A DNA stretch of 64,000 nt from Clostridiales bacterium 38-18 (GCA_001897605.1 MKTL01000006.1:672724-736723); one strand, 5' to 3'; shown: positions 8,606-18,020, numbered from the stretch's first letter. Program-made: numbers and translations. The notes: generated from the sequence alone by a model not told the origin.

Positions 8606-9043
8606 CTAAACATATTTACTAAAAAAATCCAATCCATCCTCCTCCCCTGTTGTCCAAATTACCACGGGATACTCACGGATATTACATCGACGCAATGCTT
8701 CAAATCTATGATTACCGTCATTGAGCTCAAACGCACCCTTCGTATAATTGATAATAAGTGGCGGCATTTCCCAACCTGATTCATAGGACTTAATCATGTT
8801 GCCGACATAATTTTCAAACCCTTCTCCATCAACGACATATTTCATGTGCTCTTCTGGACCACAGCATCTCTCAAAAAGCGTTAAAGAAAGCGTAATTGGT
8901 CCGAAATAGCTTCTCTCTTCTAACTTTAGCCCATCCGAAAAAGGAATATTACCACCATCATTTCTAAGAAATGCATGAACCCAGGCTTCGACGTCATTTG
9001 ACTGGCAATACTCAAGTGAATTTTTTAAATTAAAACGTTCCAT
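8606..9043 (-). CDS. ParB/sulfiredoxin-like nuclease-fold protein
   Basis: A 145-residue protein. The segment PPLIINYTKGAFELNDGNHR FEALRR has the NDGNHR-x3-A pattern of ParB-like (ParBc/Srx) NTP-binding folds, where the glycine-histidine-arginine group contacts nucleotide. It lacks the C-terminal DNA-binding part of true ParB, so plasmid or chromosome partition is not implied. Relatives act as small nucleases or kinases. GGGGGAAC precedes ATG at 9041-9043. It lies just upstream of 7825-8580 in the same direction. Confidence 0.6.
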   Translation of the reverse strand: MERFNLKNSLEYCQSNDVEAWVHAFLRNDGGNIPFSDGLKLEERSYFGPITLSLTLFERCCGPEEHMKYVVDGEGFENYVGNMIKSYESGWEMPPLIINYTKGAFELNDGNHRFEALRRCNIREYPVVIWTTGEEDGLDFFSKYV

Positions 9044-9078
9044 AAGTTCCCCCATATCACTTAAATTGTGATTAATTA

Positions 9079-9642
9079 TTAGTTCACTTTTCCAAGTTTG
9101 TTCATCGGTAACACACGAACAAGAATCTTACCCATTATATCTTCTTTAGAGATTAAACCAACACCTTCTGAACGACTATCCAAACTGTTCGCCCTATTGT
9201 CACCCATTACGAAGTATTTGTTTTCTGGTAGAGATTGAATGTCCACCTCACCACTTGTAGGTGATCCCAGATAAGGCTCGGTTAATCGCTCTCCATTTAC
9301 GAAAACCTGACCTTGTGTGATTCTGATAGAATCGCCTGGTAAAGCGATAACCCTTTTAATCAGGCTCTTGTTGGGATGAATTTTGGTCATCCATTTTTGA
9401 AAGATATTCAGAGAAGCATACTCCTTTTCAGTATATGGCAGTTCTGAATAAAACGAGATAATATCACCTCTTTCAAATGTGGAATGCTTTAACAGTACAA
9501 GCACATCACCTTCTACCAAAGTTGGATTCATTGAGATGCTATAAACCGTCAGCGGACTTATGAACAACTGAATCCCAACAACGATGAGAACGGCAATGAT
9601 CACATCCTTTATCCATTTTTTTATGTTCGGATTAAACTTCAT
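9079..9642 (-). CDS. lepB: signal peptidase I
   Basis: A 187-residue type I leader peptidase of the short Gram-positive type. One N-terminal membrane helix (about 11-30) is followed by the catalytic serine in SISMNPTL (Ser37) and the catalytic lysine in LIKRVIALPGD (Lys96). The structural boxes GDIISFY and FVMGDNRANSLDSR are present. It cleaves secretory signal peptides on the outer face of the membrane. It is 5 nt downstream of the membrane protein gene 9648-10478 and probably cotranscribed. Confidence 0.95.
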   Translation of the reverse strand: MKFNPNIKKWIKDVIIAVLIVVGIQLFISPLTVYSISMNPTLVEGDVLVLLKHSTFERGDIISFYSELPYTEKEYASLNIFQKWMTKIHPNKSLIKRVIALPGDSIRITQGQVFVNGERLTEPYLGSPTSGEVDIQSLPENKYFVMGDNRANSLDSRSEGVGLISKEDIMGKILVRVLPMNKLGKVN

Positions 9643-9647
9643 AGCAT

Positions 9648-10478
9648 TTACCTCAAATAGAGTGAGTCTTCCATTTCTTGCATTTCAGTTTCTTGGGATT
9701 CTTCTTCAACCAATCTCTTAAATATATTGAGCTGATAGAGACTTACAAATGGCGTTATACCGATTGTAAATATTGCTGTCAAAAGTAATTTGATCCCTTG
9801 AGCACTTAGTTCAAATTGACTAAAATACGGAATCTTATCTATTACCCAAATAGGCATAGAGAGTACAATTGGTAATAACGTCAATAATGCTACTTTTATA
9901 TATTTCTGTCTTACAATTTGAAAACTTTTTTCAATAACGGACTCATCGCGTTTTCCAAGTACGGTGATGAAAGGCACAAATTGAAGTGCGACATGAAGCA
10001 AGAAAGCAATTGTACCACCGATCAAAGCCATAATAATTCGCTCTGTTGGTCTTGGAACCCTAAAAAGATTAAAGTTATAAAGTCCTAGCATCATCAAAGG
10101 AATAAAAGTAATGATGCCCGTCAAAATACTATAACCAATATATCTCCCAGTATTGTACTTTGCTTCTTTATAGCTATGACGTATTGCCACCTGATTGCCG
10201 TTATAAGCATCATTAGCTGATGATATCAGTGTTACGGAAAGCCTTGATACAAAGTATAAGTTTATAATCCATAGGGTTAAAGTGATTACTAAGGATAAAA
10301 ACAAATACGAGTTGACCCCAACGATTCTCAATGAGGTAATTGGTACGATTAGCATAAGCCCCTGGAAAACGATACTGATTGCGGTTGAGATTAACGCGAT
10401 TAACATGAGAGGCTTCCAATAGTTTTTGAATGTAGCTAAAGTGTCCGTCAATATGTTATTAAAATCTAAATCTTTCAT
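9648..10478 (-). CDS. YciC/DUF-type six-helix membrane protein
   Basis: A 276-residue protein with about six membrane helices and the pattern NILTDTLATFKNYWKPLMLI near the N-terminus, typical of the widespread glycerophosphoryl-diester-phosphodiesterase-membrane-domain / YciC-like family of unknown function. The acidic C-terminus (VEEESQETEMQEMEDSL) is cytoplasmic. It is next to signal peptidase I, separated by 5 nt. Confidence 0.6.
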   Translation of the reverse strand: MKDLDFNNILTDTLATFKNYWKPLMLIALISTAISIVFQGLMLIVPITSLRIVGVNSYLFLSLVITLTLWIINLYFVSRLSVTLISSANDAYNGNQVAIRHSYKEAKYNTGRYIGYSILTGIITFIPLMMLGLYNFNLFRVPRPTERIIMALIGGTIAFLLHVALQFVPFITVLGKRDESVIEKSFQIVRQKYIKVALLTLLPIVLSMPIWVIDKIPYFSQFELSAQGIKLLLTAIFTIGITPFVSLYQLNIFKRLVEEESQETEMQEMEDSLYLR

Positions 10479-10549
10479 ATGTATCCTCCTATTTTTATTT
10501 ATTCTATATGGAAAACATTAGGAAATTCTTAAGTAAATGATAAAAATTT

Positions 10550-10975
10550 CTATTTTTCAAACCTTTTTGCGATATGATGATCTTGATTGAGCTGTAACAA
10601 ATCCCATAAATTCCCGTATAAGTCTTTGAATACAGCAACCATGCCATACTTCGCTTGTTTTGGTTCTCTTACAAACTCTATTCCATTTGACACCATTTGA
10701 TGATAATCTCTCCAAAAATCATCCGTGTTGAGAAACAGGAAGACTCTACCGCCAGCTTGATTTCCGATAAACTCTTTTTGAACTGGCTTGGATGCTTTGG
10801 CGAGTAAAATGGTTGTGCCATTAGCACCTCTAGGCGCAACAACGACCCATCTTTTATCCTGTTCAGGTTGATAGGTGTCTTCTAGTAGCTCGAAATTGAG
10901 TTTCTTTGTGTAAAATTCGATTGCTTCGTCGTAGTCGTTCACGACTAGTGCTAAATGGACAATGTTTTGATGCAT
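10550..10975 (-). CDS. VOC family protein (glyoxalase / bleomycin-resistance fold)
   Basis: A 141-residue vicinal-oxygen-chelate protein: IVHLALVVNDYDEAIEFYTK at the N-terminus, the strand GRVFLFLNTDDFWRDYHQMV, and the closing metal-site motif FKDLYGNLWDLLQ. Histidine and glutamate metal ligands of classic glyoxalases are only partly present (H at the first strand), so the substrate is unknown. The start at 10973-10975 follows GGGGAAAATC. Confidence 0.85.
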   Translation of the reverse strand: MHQNIVHLALVVNDYDEAIEFYTKKLNFELLEDTYQPEQDKRWVVVAPRGANGTTILLAKASKPVQKEFIGNQAGGRVFLFLNTDDFWRDYHQMVSNGIEFVREPKQAKYGMVAVFKDLYGNLWDLLQLNQDHHIAKRFEK

Positions 10976-11009
10976 GATTTTCCCCAATCTGAGAATTTAA
11001 GTATACTTT

Positions 11010-11330
11010 TCACATTTGCAATATGCTGATAAAAACCTTTCCCACGATGGATACACCTATCATCATAAAAAAGCAGTAGTACCAATAATCCTTCACAAAT
11101 CGATTCTTTTTATCTTGATTTCTCAGATACAACCAAAATAAAAGCAGGGTTGTCAACAAGATCAATGTCGGCACATAGAATCCCGTGTCACCATTTAAAT
11201 GAAAGTATCTAATTCCAAATTTTGAAAATATGATTTCTACGAGTGGCTTATCTGAAAACCAATTGATATTAAGCGCTAGTAACACCATCGTAGCTATGTA
11301 AATGATTATAATTTTCGTATTTGCTCGCAT
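11010..11330 (-). CDS. three-helix membrane protein, 106 aa
   Basis: Three predicted membrane helices (about 7-24, 50-66, 80-102) with the short basic loop RNQDKKNRF. No family is recognised. It is followed downstream by the VOC gene at 35 nt. Confidence 0.5.
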   Translation of the reverse strand: MRANTKIIIIYIATMVLLALNINWFSDKPLVEIIFSKFGIRYFHLNGDTGFYVPTLILLTTLLLFWLYLRNQDKKNRFVKDYWYYCFFMMIGVSIVGKVFISILQM

Positions 11331-11358
11331 TTGTTTACTCCTTTTTTAGAATATCTGT

Positions 11359-11553
11359 TTATGACTTGTCCCATTTAATCGGTTTTGTGATAATTGAAGA
11401 CAGTGAAAAATAATAAAGTATCCCAAAATTGAAACCGTACAAGCCTGCATATATGTATTTTGAGTCTTGAAGTCTTAAAATAAAAAAACTTAATAGTACA
11501 TAGCTTGCAAACCCCAATACAAATGCAACAAGCCAGTGCGTCCTTTGTATCAA
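11359..11553 (-). CDS. two-helix membrane protein, 64 aa (TTG start)
   Basis: Two hydrophobic helices (about 7-25 and 33-55). The start is a TTG at 11551-11553 that overlaps the TGA of the small gene 11550-11657, with AAGGA a few bases before it, so translation is probably coupled. No family is recognised. Confidence 0.5.
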   Translation of the reverse strand: MIQRTHWLVAFVLGFASYVLLSFFILRLQDSKYIYAGLYGFNFGILYYFSLSSIITKPIKWDKS

Positions 11554-11657
11554 CTTTTCCTTAGTTTAAATTTTCTCTCCAAAAAGACTTCAAAAAATAA
11601 AATTGAAAGCAAGCTACCTAAAAGTAGTGCTGGTAATTCACTGATTGTATGCTTCAT
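11550..11657 (-). CDS. very small membrane protein, 35 aa
   Basis: ATG at 11655-11657 follows GGGGGGAAT. The product (start MKHTISELPALLLGSLLSIL) has one hydrophobic helix and a basic tail ERKFKLRKS. The TGA stop overlaps the TTG start of the next gene, a layout that supports real translation. Function unknown. Confidence 0.45.
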   Translation of the reverse strand: MKHTISELPALLLGSLLSILFFEVFLERKFKLRKS

Positions 11658-11681
11658 ATTCCCCCCAAATGCTTTATGATT

Positions 11682-12320
11682 TTACTCTAGAAATGACCCC
11701 ATGATAATGTATTTGATCTCGTCATTAATTATAATATAAGTGCATTCAAAGTCGTCGTCTAAAACTACAGATTGAATAAATTTCTCATTTTCATCAGAAG
11801 CAGAGCTATGTTGCCCTAATGAAACTAAACCATATTGACCTACAGCATAGGATTGATAATCGTCACTAAGTTGATAAGTGATTTCTTCATTTGATCCTTT
11901 TGCAACAATAGGGACACCTGCTTTAAGCTGCTGATAATAGTCCTTGCTTACCACTTTCCCATAGATGATTTTGACTTCCTTTTGACTAATTTCACTTTCA
12001 GTCCAAATATTTCCGATGATTTCAAGTCTCAATAGCCTCGCATTGATGTCACCCATGTCATAATTACTCATTGAAGCGAAGCCCTCTTTCAGTTGATCAA
12101 GCTCTTGTTCAAAATTTAATGCACCAACTTGGCTGCTCTCTTGCTCTTGCTCAAATCTTTCATCAAGAAGCGCATTCATGCTTTTTTCTATACTTTGGAT
12201 ACTTATATGCTCTTTCTCAAGTTGATCCGTTCTGATAAATAGAACGACAAATAGAGCAACGTTAACGATCGATACTACTACAAGAACGTGAATCCAATAC
12301 TTCTTTAAGTCAAACTGCAT
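11682..12320 (-). CDS. membrane-anchored extracellular protein, 212 aa
   Basis: One N-terminal membrane helix (about 10-29), a coiled-coil-like acidic stretch (residues 32-85), then a mixed alpha/beta extracellular part. It looks like a type II anchored surface protein. No family is recognised. It is followed downstream by the small membrane genes. Confidence 0.55.
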   Translation of the reverse strand: MQFDLKKYWIHVLVVVSIVNVALFVVLFIRTDQLEKEHISIQSIEKSMNALLDERFEQEQESSQVGALNFEQELDQLKEGFASMSNYDMGDINARLLRLEIIGNIWTESEISQKEVKIIYGKVVSKDYYQQLKAGVPIVAKGSNEEITYQLSDDYQSYAVGQYGLVSLGQHSSASDENEKFIQSVVLDDDFECTYIIINDEIKYIIMGSFLE

Positions 12321-12353
12321 AAAATCACCTCTCTTAAATCAAACATCATAGCA

Positions 12354-13154
12354 TTAGTTTAACTTTCTCAAAGGTTTCAATTCCGGTGAAATTGCTAATA
12401 ATTTAGAATTGATTTGCGTAATCAAGAGATTAATAAACGCAACCAAGTCATCATGTGAAATCAAATCTTCACTTTTAAGTTTGGGATCATAGCTCGAAAG
12501 GCAAGCTTTTATAATCCTACCGTAACTCGGGTCATACGCTTCCAAAGCCTTGCTTCCACCTTCTACTTTGGAGTAGATGCCACCATCTTTAAGGTAGTAG
12601 TAAAACCTTAAAAGATTGAGTACATAGTAAGTCATGTTGGCCTCTGAATCTAGCTTCAAGTCGTTAAGATCGTAGAGGATAGCATCGATAAAATCATGTG
12701 GTTTCACCGCTCCAAAGATCTTCTGGATGGCTTCACCATATAATCGGATGCCCCTAGCCTTAGTCACCATCACATGTGCGATTAAGTCTGGATCATACCC
12801 ATTTTCACAGAGATAATTTTTATCTGACAAATACCTTTCCAGATGAAAATAAGAAAAGTGCAGCTCAAAATAAAGCGGATGCTTTAAAGCTTTAGCAACC
12901 GACGCAGTTATCACTGATACTTCAAATCCCTTTTTAGGTCCAAAATAGGAAAGCTCAATCAGCTTATCAATAATCGCCCGTTTGGTTTGCTTGTTTAACG
13001 TTTCTCTTACAACGACTAATAGATCAATATCGCTCGTTATAGGATGGTAGCTATTCATCGCATAGGAACCGTGGAGATAGATGCCCACTAGGGATTCTCC
13101 TAATAATTCCAATAAGTTATGATTCAATTGCTTTAATAAGATTTCTGGTTTCAT
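12354..13154 (-). CDS. nucleotidyltransferase of the ANT(3'')/ANT(9) type with DUF4111
   Basis: A 266-residue protein. The N-terminal nucleotidyltransferase core LVGIYLHGSYAMNSYHPITS then DIDLLVVV gives the GS-x-DxD signature needed to bind Mg-ATP. The C-terminal helical DUF4111 domain (about 150-260) is that of aminoglycoside adenylyltransferases. The family modifies streptomycin or spectinomycin, but many chromosomal members have other or unknown substrates, so resistance is not claimed. It ends 1 nt before the next gene, so it is cotranscribed with 13155-14189. Confidence 0.82.
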   Translation of the reverse strand: MKPEILLKQLNHNLLELLGESLVGIYLHGSYAMNSYHPITSDIDLLVVVRETLNKQTKRAIIDKLIELSYFGPKKGFEVSVITASVAKALKHPLYFELHFSYFHLERYLSDKNYLCENGYDPDLIAHVMVTKARGIRLYGEAIQKIFGAVKPHDFIDAILYDLNDLKLDSEANMTYYVLNLLRFYYYLKDGGIYSKVEGGSKALEAYDPSYGRIIKACLSSYDPKLKSEDLISHDDLVAFINLLITQINSKLLAISPELKPLRKLN

Positions 13155-14189
13155 TTATACTCCAAACTCACCTAGTAATTGCTCACTAAATACGAATCCA
13201 TTTTCGGTCACATTCGCTTGATTGTAATAATCAAAAATTAACATAGGATTCTTTATAACATCAAAAATCGCATTTCTTCCCAAGTGTTTCTCAACACTAT
13301 AGCAAATGTGATAGCCTATGGTTTTATTGAGCGGTTCATTACCAGAAGGATCGTAGCTGTATTTAGAAAATAGCGTTTCAAGATGCTCTACATTCATCTC
13401 ATTTGATAGAATATCCGTTAAATCTTGCTCAAAAAGTTTTAGAAACGCTTCTGTATCCGTCTGTCGATCATTCACTGAACGTTTAAAGTTCTCGGCAATC
13501 ATTTCGCCATGTGATTCGAGTGCAAGTGGATATAAATCATCGCCACTAGTAAAATATAATGTCGCTAAGCCTTCACCTACAAGTGAACTGATAAAGTACG
13601 CCATAAAGCTCTGCGTAGATTCGAAGACACTCTCAAATTGCTTTCTTTTACTTAACCAATACTTCATGCCAATATGGTGATACTCATGTGATAAAACATC
13701 TCTGATAACGGGAATATATTTAGCATCCGATGGCCAAAGCATCGTATTTACTAGCATTACATGATCACCAACGATACTTGCGCCATTAATCCCATCAAAC
13801 ACAAAATAAAGATCAATTTCTAACTCTGTCTCATCAGGTAAAGTCTCATTTAATGATTCAACAATGCTCTCAAAATCAAAAGCTTTAATGAGTGAAAGCT
13901 TATTTTTAAGCTTAATCACATCTGCATTTATCAATTTTAACAGATCATAAAGCATGCCGAGACCTTCATCCTCAGGCTTTAAAGGCATGTGATTTAATGC
14001 TAAAAACAGTACCTTTTTATAGGTTTCATAGTCATATGTATGCTGATAAAAATTGAGCATTTGCTGCATGCCCTCGTTATTTGACAGTTCAAACATAACC
14101 TTATCAAACGCCAATGGGTCTTTATATTTCTCTGACTCAATTAAGTCTACTATTGCTTCCGCTACCGTGTAATCTACTGTAATTCTCAT
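13155..14189 (-). CDS. DUF2268-type putative zinc metalloprotease
   Basis: A 344-residue protein with the metalloprotease motif HEYHH inside VLSHEYHHIGMKYWL (around residues 168-182) and a downstream acidic helix (VGEGLATLYF) carrying a likely third ligand Glu. This matches predicted Zn-dependent proteases of the DUF2268 group. There is no signal peptide, so it should be cytoplasmic. It directly precedes the nucleotidyltransferase with no gap. Confidence 0.75.
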   Translation of the reverse strand: MRITVDYTVAEAIVDLIESEKYKDPLAFDKVMFELSNNEGMQQMLNFYQHTYDYETYKKVLFLALNHMPLKPEDEGLGMLYDLLKLINADVIKLKNKLSLIKAFDFESIVESLNETLPDETELEIDLYFVFDGINGASIVGDHVMLVNTMLWPSDAKYIPVIRDVLSHEYHHIGMKYWLSKRKQFESVFESTQSFMAYFISSLVGEGLATLYFTSGDDLYPLALESHGEMIAENFKRSVNDRQTDTEAFLKLFEQDLTDILSNEMNVEHLETLFSKYSYDPSGNEPLNKTIGYHICYSVEKHLGRNAIFDVIKNPMLIFDYYNQANVTENGFVFSEQLLGEFGV

Positions 14190-14204
14190 ATGTCTCCTCT
14201 CTAA

Positions 14205-14699
14205 TTAATGTTCTCTCACGATTAAAAATTCTTTTAATACATTCCCTACTTTTTCTTGTGCTTCAATAGGAACATACAAAAACTGCATAATAACCTCCTT
14301 TTCAGAAGCCACTCTCAACTCAAAAACCTTGCGGTTGTTATTCTCTCCCTCTTTTACAGGTAAAAACGCGTCAAAGAATGAATGTTTTTCTGATATTTCA
14401 TATGAACCCAAAAATTCATAGCGGTCATTATATTCTGATGCTAACCGCCATGTATATGCAATCGTTAAGTTTTCAAGTAATGCAACCTCAATTTGATCAT
14501 TATTATTTAGCGCTAATAAAATGTTATTCTCACTTAAAGCTTCTAATTGATAAAGCTGCCAATTGTTTTGGTTAATACGTATGTATACATCATCTAGATT
14601 ATTTGAGAAATCCGTTTTATTCAACTGAGAAATTATCCCTACTCCCGTTATCAAGGCTACTAGGGAAATTAACAGTATAAGTTTATTTCTCTGCCACAT
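14205..14699 (-). CDS. membrane-anchored hypothetical protein, 164 aa
   Basis: A basic N-terminus and one membrane helix (about 6-24), then a beta-rich extracellular region. No lipobox and no recognised domain. It follows 14724-15287 closely and may be cotranscribed. Confidence 0.5.
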   Translation of the reverse strand: MWQRNKLILLISLVALITGVGIISQLNKTDFSNNLDDVYIRINQNNWQLYQLEALSENNILLALNNNDQIEVALLENLTIAYTWRLASEYNDRYEFLGSYEISEKHSFFDAFLPVKEGENNNRKVFELRVASEKEVIMQFLYVPIEAQEKVGNVLKEFLIVREH

Positions 14700-14723
14700 A
14701 CTAGGTTTCCTTTCTTATTATTT

Positions 14724-15287
14724 TCAAATATCGTAATTATAAATCGCAATTTTTTGTCCATTATTATCATAAATTACAACTTGAAGATGAGATAGCATAT
14801 AATCTAAATCTCGATGCATCGTGATCCCTAGACTATAGACTTGATTATCAATATACACTATATCGTTTGGTACTGGTGATGCATAAAGCACAAATGTGCT
14901 ACTAAACTTAAGCATCGTTGAAGTTAGAGGAATCTTATTATAGTTTAGTTCTAACTCACCAATTTTAATTACACCGAAAAAATCATAACGATAACTATAA
15001 TTAAAGAAACCTTCTTTAATAATTGCTGGATTAACTTTCTTAATTACATTCCCTTCCACTGTAATAACCGTTGGAATATCAATAGCATCCACCTGAAAGT
15101 CTGAAATCACATGAGTCGGAGTTAGAGTGTAGGTTTCTGAAACAGCAAAGGTTTCTACCCTACTATAAAAATAATTGTCCAAAGCGACTATGCATATAAA
15201 TATAAGCACACTTATACTCACTACTAATTTAAATTTCTTATAATTAAATTTCTTAATACTATTTTTCTGAGTATCACTTTTTAGCAT
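14724..15287 (-). CDS. membrane-anchored hypothetical protein, 187 aa
   Basis: A single N-terminal membrane helix (about 25-43) followed by a beta-rich extracellular region (residues 50-187). The general build is like 14205-14699 and 42494-43033 (anchor plus about 130 extracellular residues), but no clear homology was established by eye. Function unknown. Confidence 0.5.
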   Translation of the reverse strand: MLKSDTQKNSIKKFNYKKFKLVVSISVLIFICIVALDNYFYSRVETFAVSETYTLTPTHVISDFQVDAIDIPTVITVEGNVIKKVNPAIIKEGFFNYSYRYDFFGVIKIGELELNYNKIPLTSTMLKFSSTFVLYASPVPNDIVYIDNQVYSLGITMHRDLDYMLSHLQVVIYDNNGQKIAIYNYDI

Positions 15288-15303
15288 TAAACCTCCTTAC
15301 ACT

Positions 15304-15618
15304 TCACTTATTTTTAAGATTAAAATACCAAACTCTAATCTCGTAATAGACAATGGTTATAATGAAAAACAAAAGTGTTATAATACCTGTCATGGTAATA
15401 ATTTCAACAATTTTTCTTGAGATTTCATGATTTTGATCAACAATGGCATATCTATAGACGCTTAGAAAAATAGAAATCAAAAGAAAGGTTCTAGTTTCTC
15501 TAAAATAAAACTTGAACCGTTTCTTTCTACCCTCTTTTGAGTTAGAAACAGTAATGCTTTTACCAAATAAAAGTTTTATTTCGGGTGATTTTTCTTTAAT
15601 TAAACTTTTATTTTTCAT
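15304..15618 (-). CDS. two-helix membrane protein, 104 aa
   Basis: A basic N-terminal 40 residues (KEGRKKRFKFYFRETR), then two helices (about 44-62 and 75-96). Function unknown. It ends 16 nt before 14724-15287. Confidence 0.45.
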   Translation of the reverse strand: MKNKSLIKEKSPEIKLLFGKSITVSNSKEGRKKRFKFYFRETRTFLLISIFLSVYRYAIVDQNHEISRKIVEIITMTGIITLLFFIITIVYYEIRVWYFNLKNK

Positions 15619-15643
15619 TGAACTCTCCTATTTAAAACAGAAA

Positions 15644-15760
15644 TTATTGTAAAGAAATATAGCCTAAATACTCTAAAATTCCTACAATGATCAAAATTAA
15701 TCCAATTACATAGTATACGATAGAAGTCGCACCATCGCCGATGAGTTTTCTTAAACGCAT
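15644..15760 (-). CDS. possible 38-aa membrane peptide or gene remnant
   Basis: From ATG at 15758-15760 the frame encodes a basic start (MRLRKLIGDGATS) and one hydrophobic helix to the stop at 15644. The same frame continues upstream for about 13 codons without a start, so this may be the tail of a broken gene. It explains most of the 190-nt gap here. Confidence 0.3.
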   Translation of the reverse strand: MRLRKLIGDGATSIVYYVIGLILIIVGILEYLGYISLQ

Positions 15761-15811
15761 CGCTTTTCTTAAGACGTACCACCTAAAATGTTTGAACTAC
15801 TATTAAAAAAG

Positions 15812-16072
15812 CTATTCATGTAGTTTGCCACCACAAAAATTACAATAGTCTAAATCTTCTGTACTCACTCTTGGATTGAATATGTAACCACAGTATGGGC
15901 ATCTATAATTGGATAAAAAAATAAGTCCTACTACAAACATAATTATTGAAAAGCCATACTTTAATATTGCAATTGAATCAAATACGACTAACGGGACTGT
16001 AGCTAAAATCATCAATCCCATACCGATATTTTTGAACTTAATTCGTCTTCTGAATTCTTTATTTTTCTTCAT
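15812..16072 (-). CDS. small membrane protein with C-terminal zinc ribbon
   Basis: An 86-residue protein with two adjacent membrane helices (about 17-50) and a C-terminal CPYCGYIF ... CNFCGG zinc ribbon. It resembles 20264-20566 in layout (helices plus ribbon), so the two may be paralogues. Start ATG at 16070-16072 follows AAAGGTG; an ATG nine codons upstream has no ribosome site. Function unknown. Confidence 0.55.
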   Translation of the reverse strand: MKKNKEFRRRIKFKNIGMGLMILATVPLVVFDSIAILKYGFSIIMFVVGLIFLSNYRCPYCGYIFNPRVSTEDLDYCNFCGGKLHE

Positions 16073-16177
16073 ATACGTATTCACCTTTAATATTCCCATA
16101 TTATTACTATATGTGGAAATTTTACTTATATCAACAAAATAGCTTTTATTTTAATTTGCTTTTAATAATCCTGTCCA

Positions 16178-16975
16178 TTATTTTTTTCTCAAGATAATCA
16201 AACCGTGTTCACTTGCACCTAATGAAGATCTTTCTTCACAGATTTTAAAATGAAACTGCATCCATTTTGAAAAATCATTCTCATTGAAAGCGTTCACTTT
16301 ATCTTTAATAAAATACTTCATTCCATCCGTTCCAACGTGATTGAGCACTTCCACATCAAACAAACGCAACTCATCTTCAACTTGCTCTGGTGAAGCACTG
16401 AAAAACACTTTATTTTTCGAATGATAACCCAACTCATAATACGCTTCTAGCAGTTCAAAATCATCTGTGAACATATCTAAGAACTTATAAGTGTTTGCAT
16501 GACGATTCACATATGCTAATGCATAGATCCCGCCCGATTTTAAAACACACAAGCTTTCTTCAATTGCAGCTACCCTTTGTTCTTTATCTGTCAAATGATA
16601 ATAAGCCCCCATATTGAGCACCACATCAAAAGTTTCATCATCGAACTCACCTAAGTTTAAAATACTGCCCGTTTGTATATCTACCAAATCAGCATGCTGC
16701 GCCTGATTCGTTTTAATTTCTTCGATATTCTTCTCCACCAAATCTCTTACAAACACCTCTAAACCACGATCGGCATAATAAAATGCATAGATGCCAGCAC
16801 CCGCACAAGCATCTAAAAGCTTATCGCCGGCCTTTATGTAACGATTCAAAAACTCTGTTGTTGTTAAAAATTCGATTTGATTGGCATTGCTTCGTTTCAA
16901 CCTTACTGACTCATCTATGGATTCATAGAAAGTAACCACTTGATCTGTTTTAAGCTCCAAAATATATTCCCCCAT
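16178..16975 (-). CDS. class I SAM-dependent methyltransferase
   Basis: A 265-residue enzyme. SAM-binding motif I is LLDACAGAGIYAFYYADRG (about 54-72), the acidic motif II is VFVRDLVEKN, motif III is VLNMGAYYHLTDKEQR, and motif IV is ALAYVNRHAN. The substrate is unknown. It is one of eight SAM methyltransferases in the window. It is 6 nt from the GNAT gene 16982-17557. Confidence 0.85.
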   Translation of the reverse strand: MGEYILELKTDQVVTFYESIDESVRLKRSNANQIEFLTTTEFLNRYIKAGDKLLDACAGAGIYAFYYADRGLEVFVRDLVEKNIEEIKTNQAQHADLVDIQTGSILNLGEFDDETFDVVLNMGAYYHLTDKEQRVAAIEESLCVLKSGGIYALAYVNRHANTYKFLDMFTDDFELLEAYYELGYHSKNKVFFSASPEQVEDELRLFDVEVLNHVGTDGMKYFIKDKVNAFNENDFSKWMQFHFKICEERSSLGASEHGLIILRKK

Positions 16976-16981
16976 TTCATC

Positions 16982-17557
16982 TTATCTGAATGTATTTATT
17001 TCTCGTAGCATTAAAAAAGAGTCGTCTCTCTCTTCATAGACTGAAAATCCAACTCTACGATAAAGCTTTAGTGCATAGTTATCTTTCGCAACAGAACGGC
17101 TTAGCTTTGGAAAATCGTGCATCGCTGCAACCTTAAATAGTGTTTCCATGAGACTTATCCCTATTCCACGTCCTTGATAGTCAGATTTTATAGCAATTAC
17201 GACAATTGGAATGTCTTCATGGATAAAGCCATTGAAAGCATTTTGTTCCTCACACAGTCTTATATAGGCCGCACCAACTTTCTTTTCATCGTCATATGCG
17301 ATGGCCGCTATATCACCAAATCTTTCACCCAAACTATCAATAATGTTACTGAAAAATGGTAACTGTAAAGCTTCTTCAATAGAAGGACGATTTATCTTAT
17401 CTCTCCAAAAAACAGCTTCATAAGTCATTTCATTTAAAAAAGTTTGCTCATGACTTTCAATGTTTTCAAACAACTCAAAAGCTTCAAAGTCTTTAGGGCA
17501 ATTATTTTTTTTATCACTAGGAAGATTACATGTGAATACTTTGAAAGTGATTGTCAT
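16982..17557 (-). CDS. GNAT family N-acetyltransferase
   Basis: A 191-residue acetyltransferase. The acetyl-CoA loop is IKSDYQGRGIGISLMETLFK (about 130-150), and the C-terminus LKLYRRVGFSVYEERDDSFL is typical. The start at 17555-17557 is chosen because AAAGGAGGGCTT precedes it; a longer frame exists but lacks a ribosome site. It likely forms a two-gene unit with the methyltransferase. Confidence 0.85.
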   Translation of the reverse strand: MTITFKVFTCNLPSDKKNNCPKDFEAFELFENIESHEQTFLNEMTYEAVFWRDKINRPSIEEALQLPFFSNIIDSLGERFGDIAAIAYDDEKKVGAAYIRLCEEQNAFNGFIHEDIPIVVIAIKSDYQGRGIGISLMETLFKVAAMHDFPKLSRSVAKDNYALKLYRRVGFSVYEERDDSFLMLREINTFR

Positions 17558-17601
17558 AAGCCCTCCTTTTGTATTATTCAAGATAGCTATTTACACAAAG
17601 C

Positions 17602-17959
17602 TTAACGCTTTCTCAAAAAAACGTGATGAAATAAAGATATCCCTTTAAAAGCCTCTAATTCAGACATCTCCATCTCGAGTTTCAACACGGAGGTCATCCA
17701 TTTATCTTCGTTCATTTCATCACGATTCGCTTGTAGCCCAAAGAAAATTTGAAGTCCCAATACTTGTACGATTTCAAGTGATTTTCCCCATTGAGTTAAT
17801 TCAATATGATCATAAATGGTTACTTTTCCAAAAGTGTTAGCAATATGTCCGCCGTTTAAAAACAAAATGATTGTGCAGATCCGATTTGGGAACTAATTTT
17901 ATCGTCTCTAGATCATGGTTCTTAAGTGCTGTTATAAACTGCGCTGATATTACGTCCAT
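17602..17959 (-). pseudogene. truncated, frameshifted adenosine-deaminase-like gene
   Basis: From ATG at 17957 the frame reads MDVISAQFITALKNHDLETI then KLVPKSDLHNHFV, which matches the N-terminus of adenosine or AMP deaminase-like amidohydrolases (the HNH metal motif near the start). At the five-base homopolymer 17858-17862 the frame shifts, and the match continues as LNGGHIANTF in the next frame until a stop at 17602. Only about 115 of the expected 330 or so residues remain. It is inactive as it stands. Confidence 0.6.
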
Positions 17960-18020
17960 ATTACTCCTCTTGATCTATAATAAAGTCTTTTCCTTCGCTT
18001 ATACACGCTTTGCTCTCTAT

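Noticed and set aside
12354..13154. Calling the nucleotidyltransferase a streptomycin/spectinomycin resistance gene
   Set aside because: The fold fits, but specificity cannot be read from the sequence and the gene is not in the cassette array.
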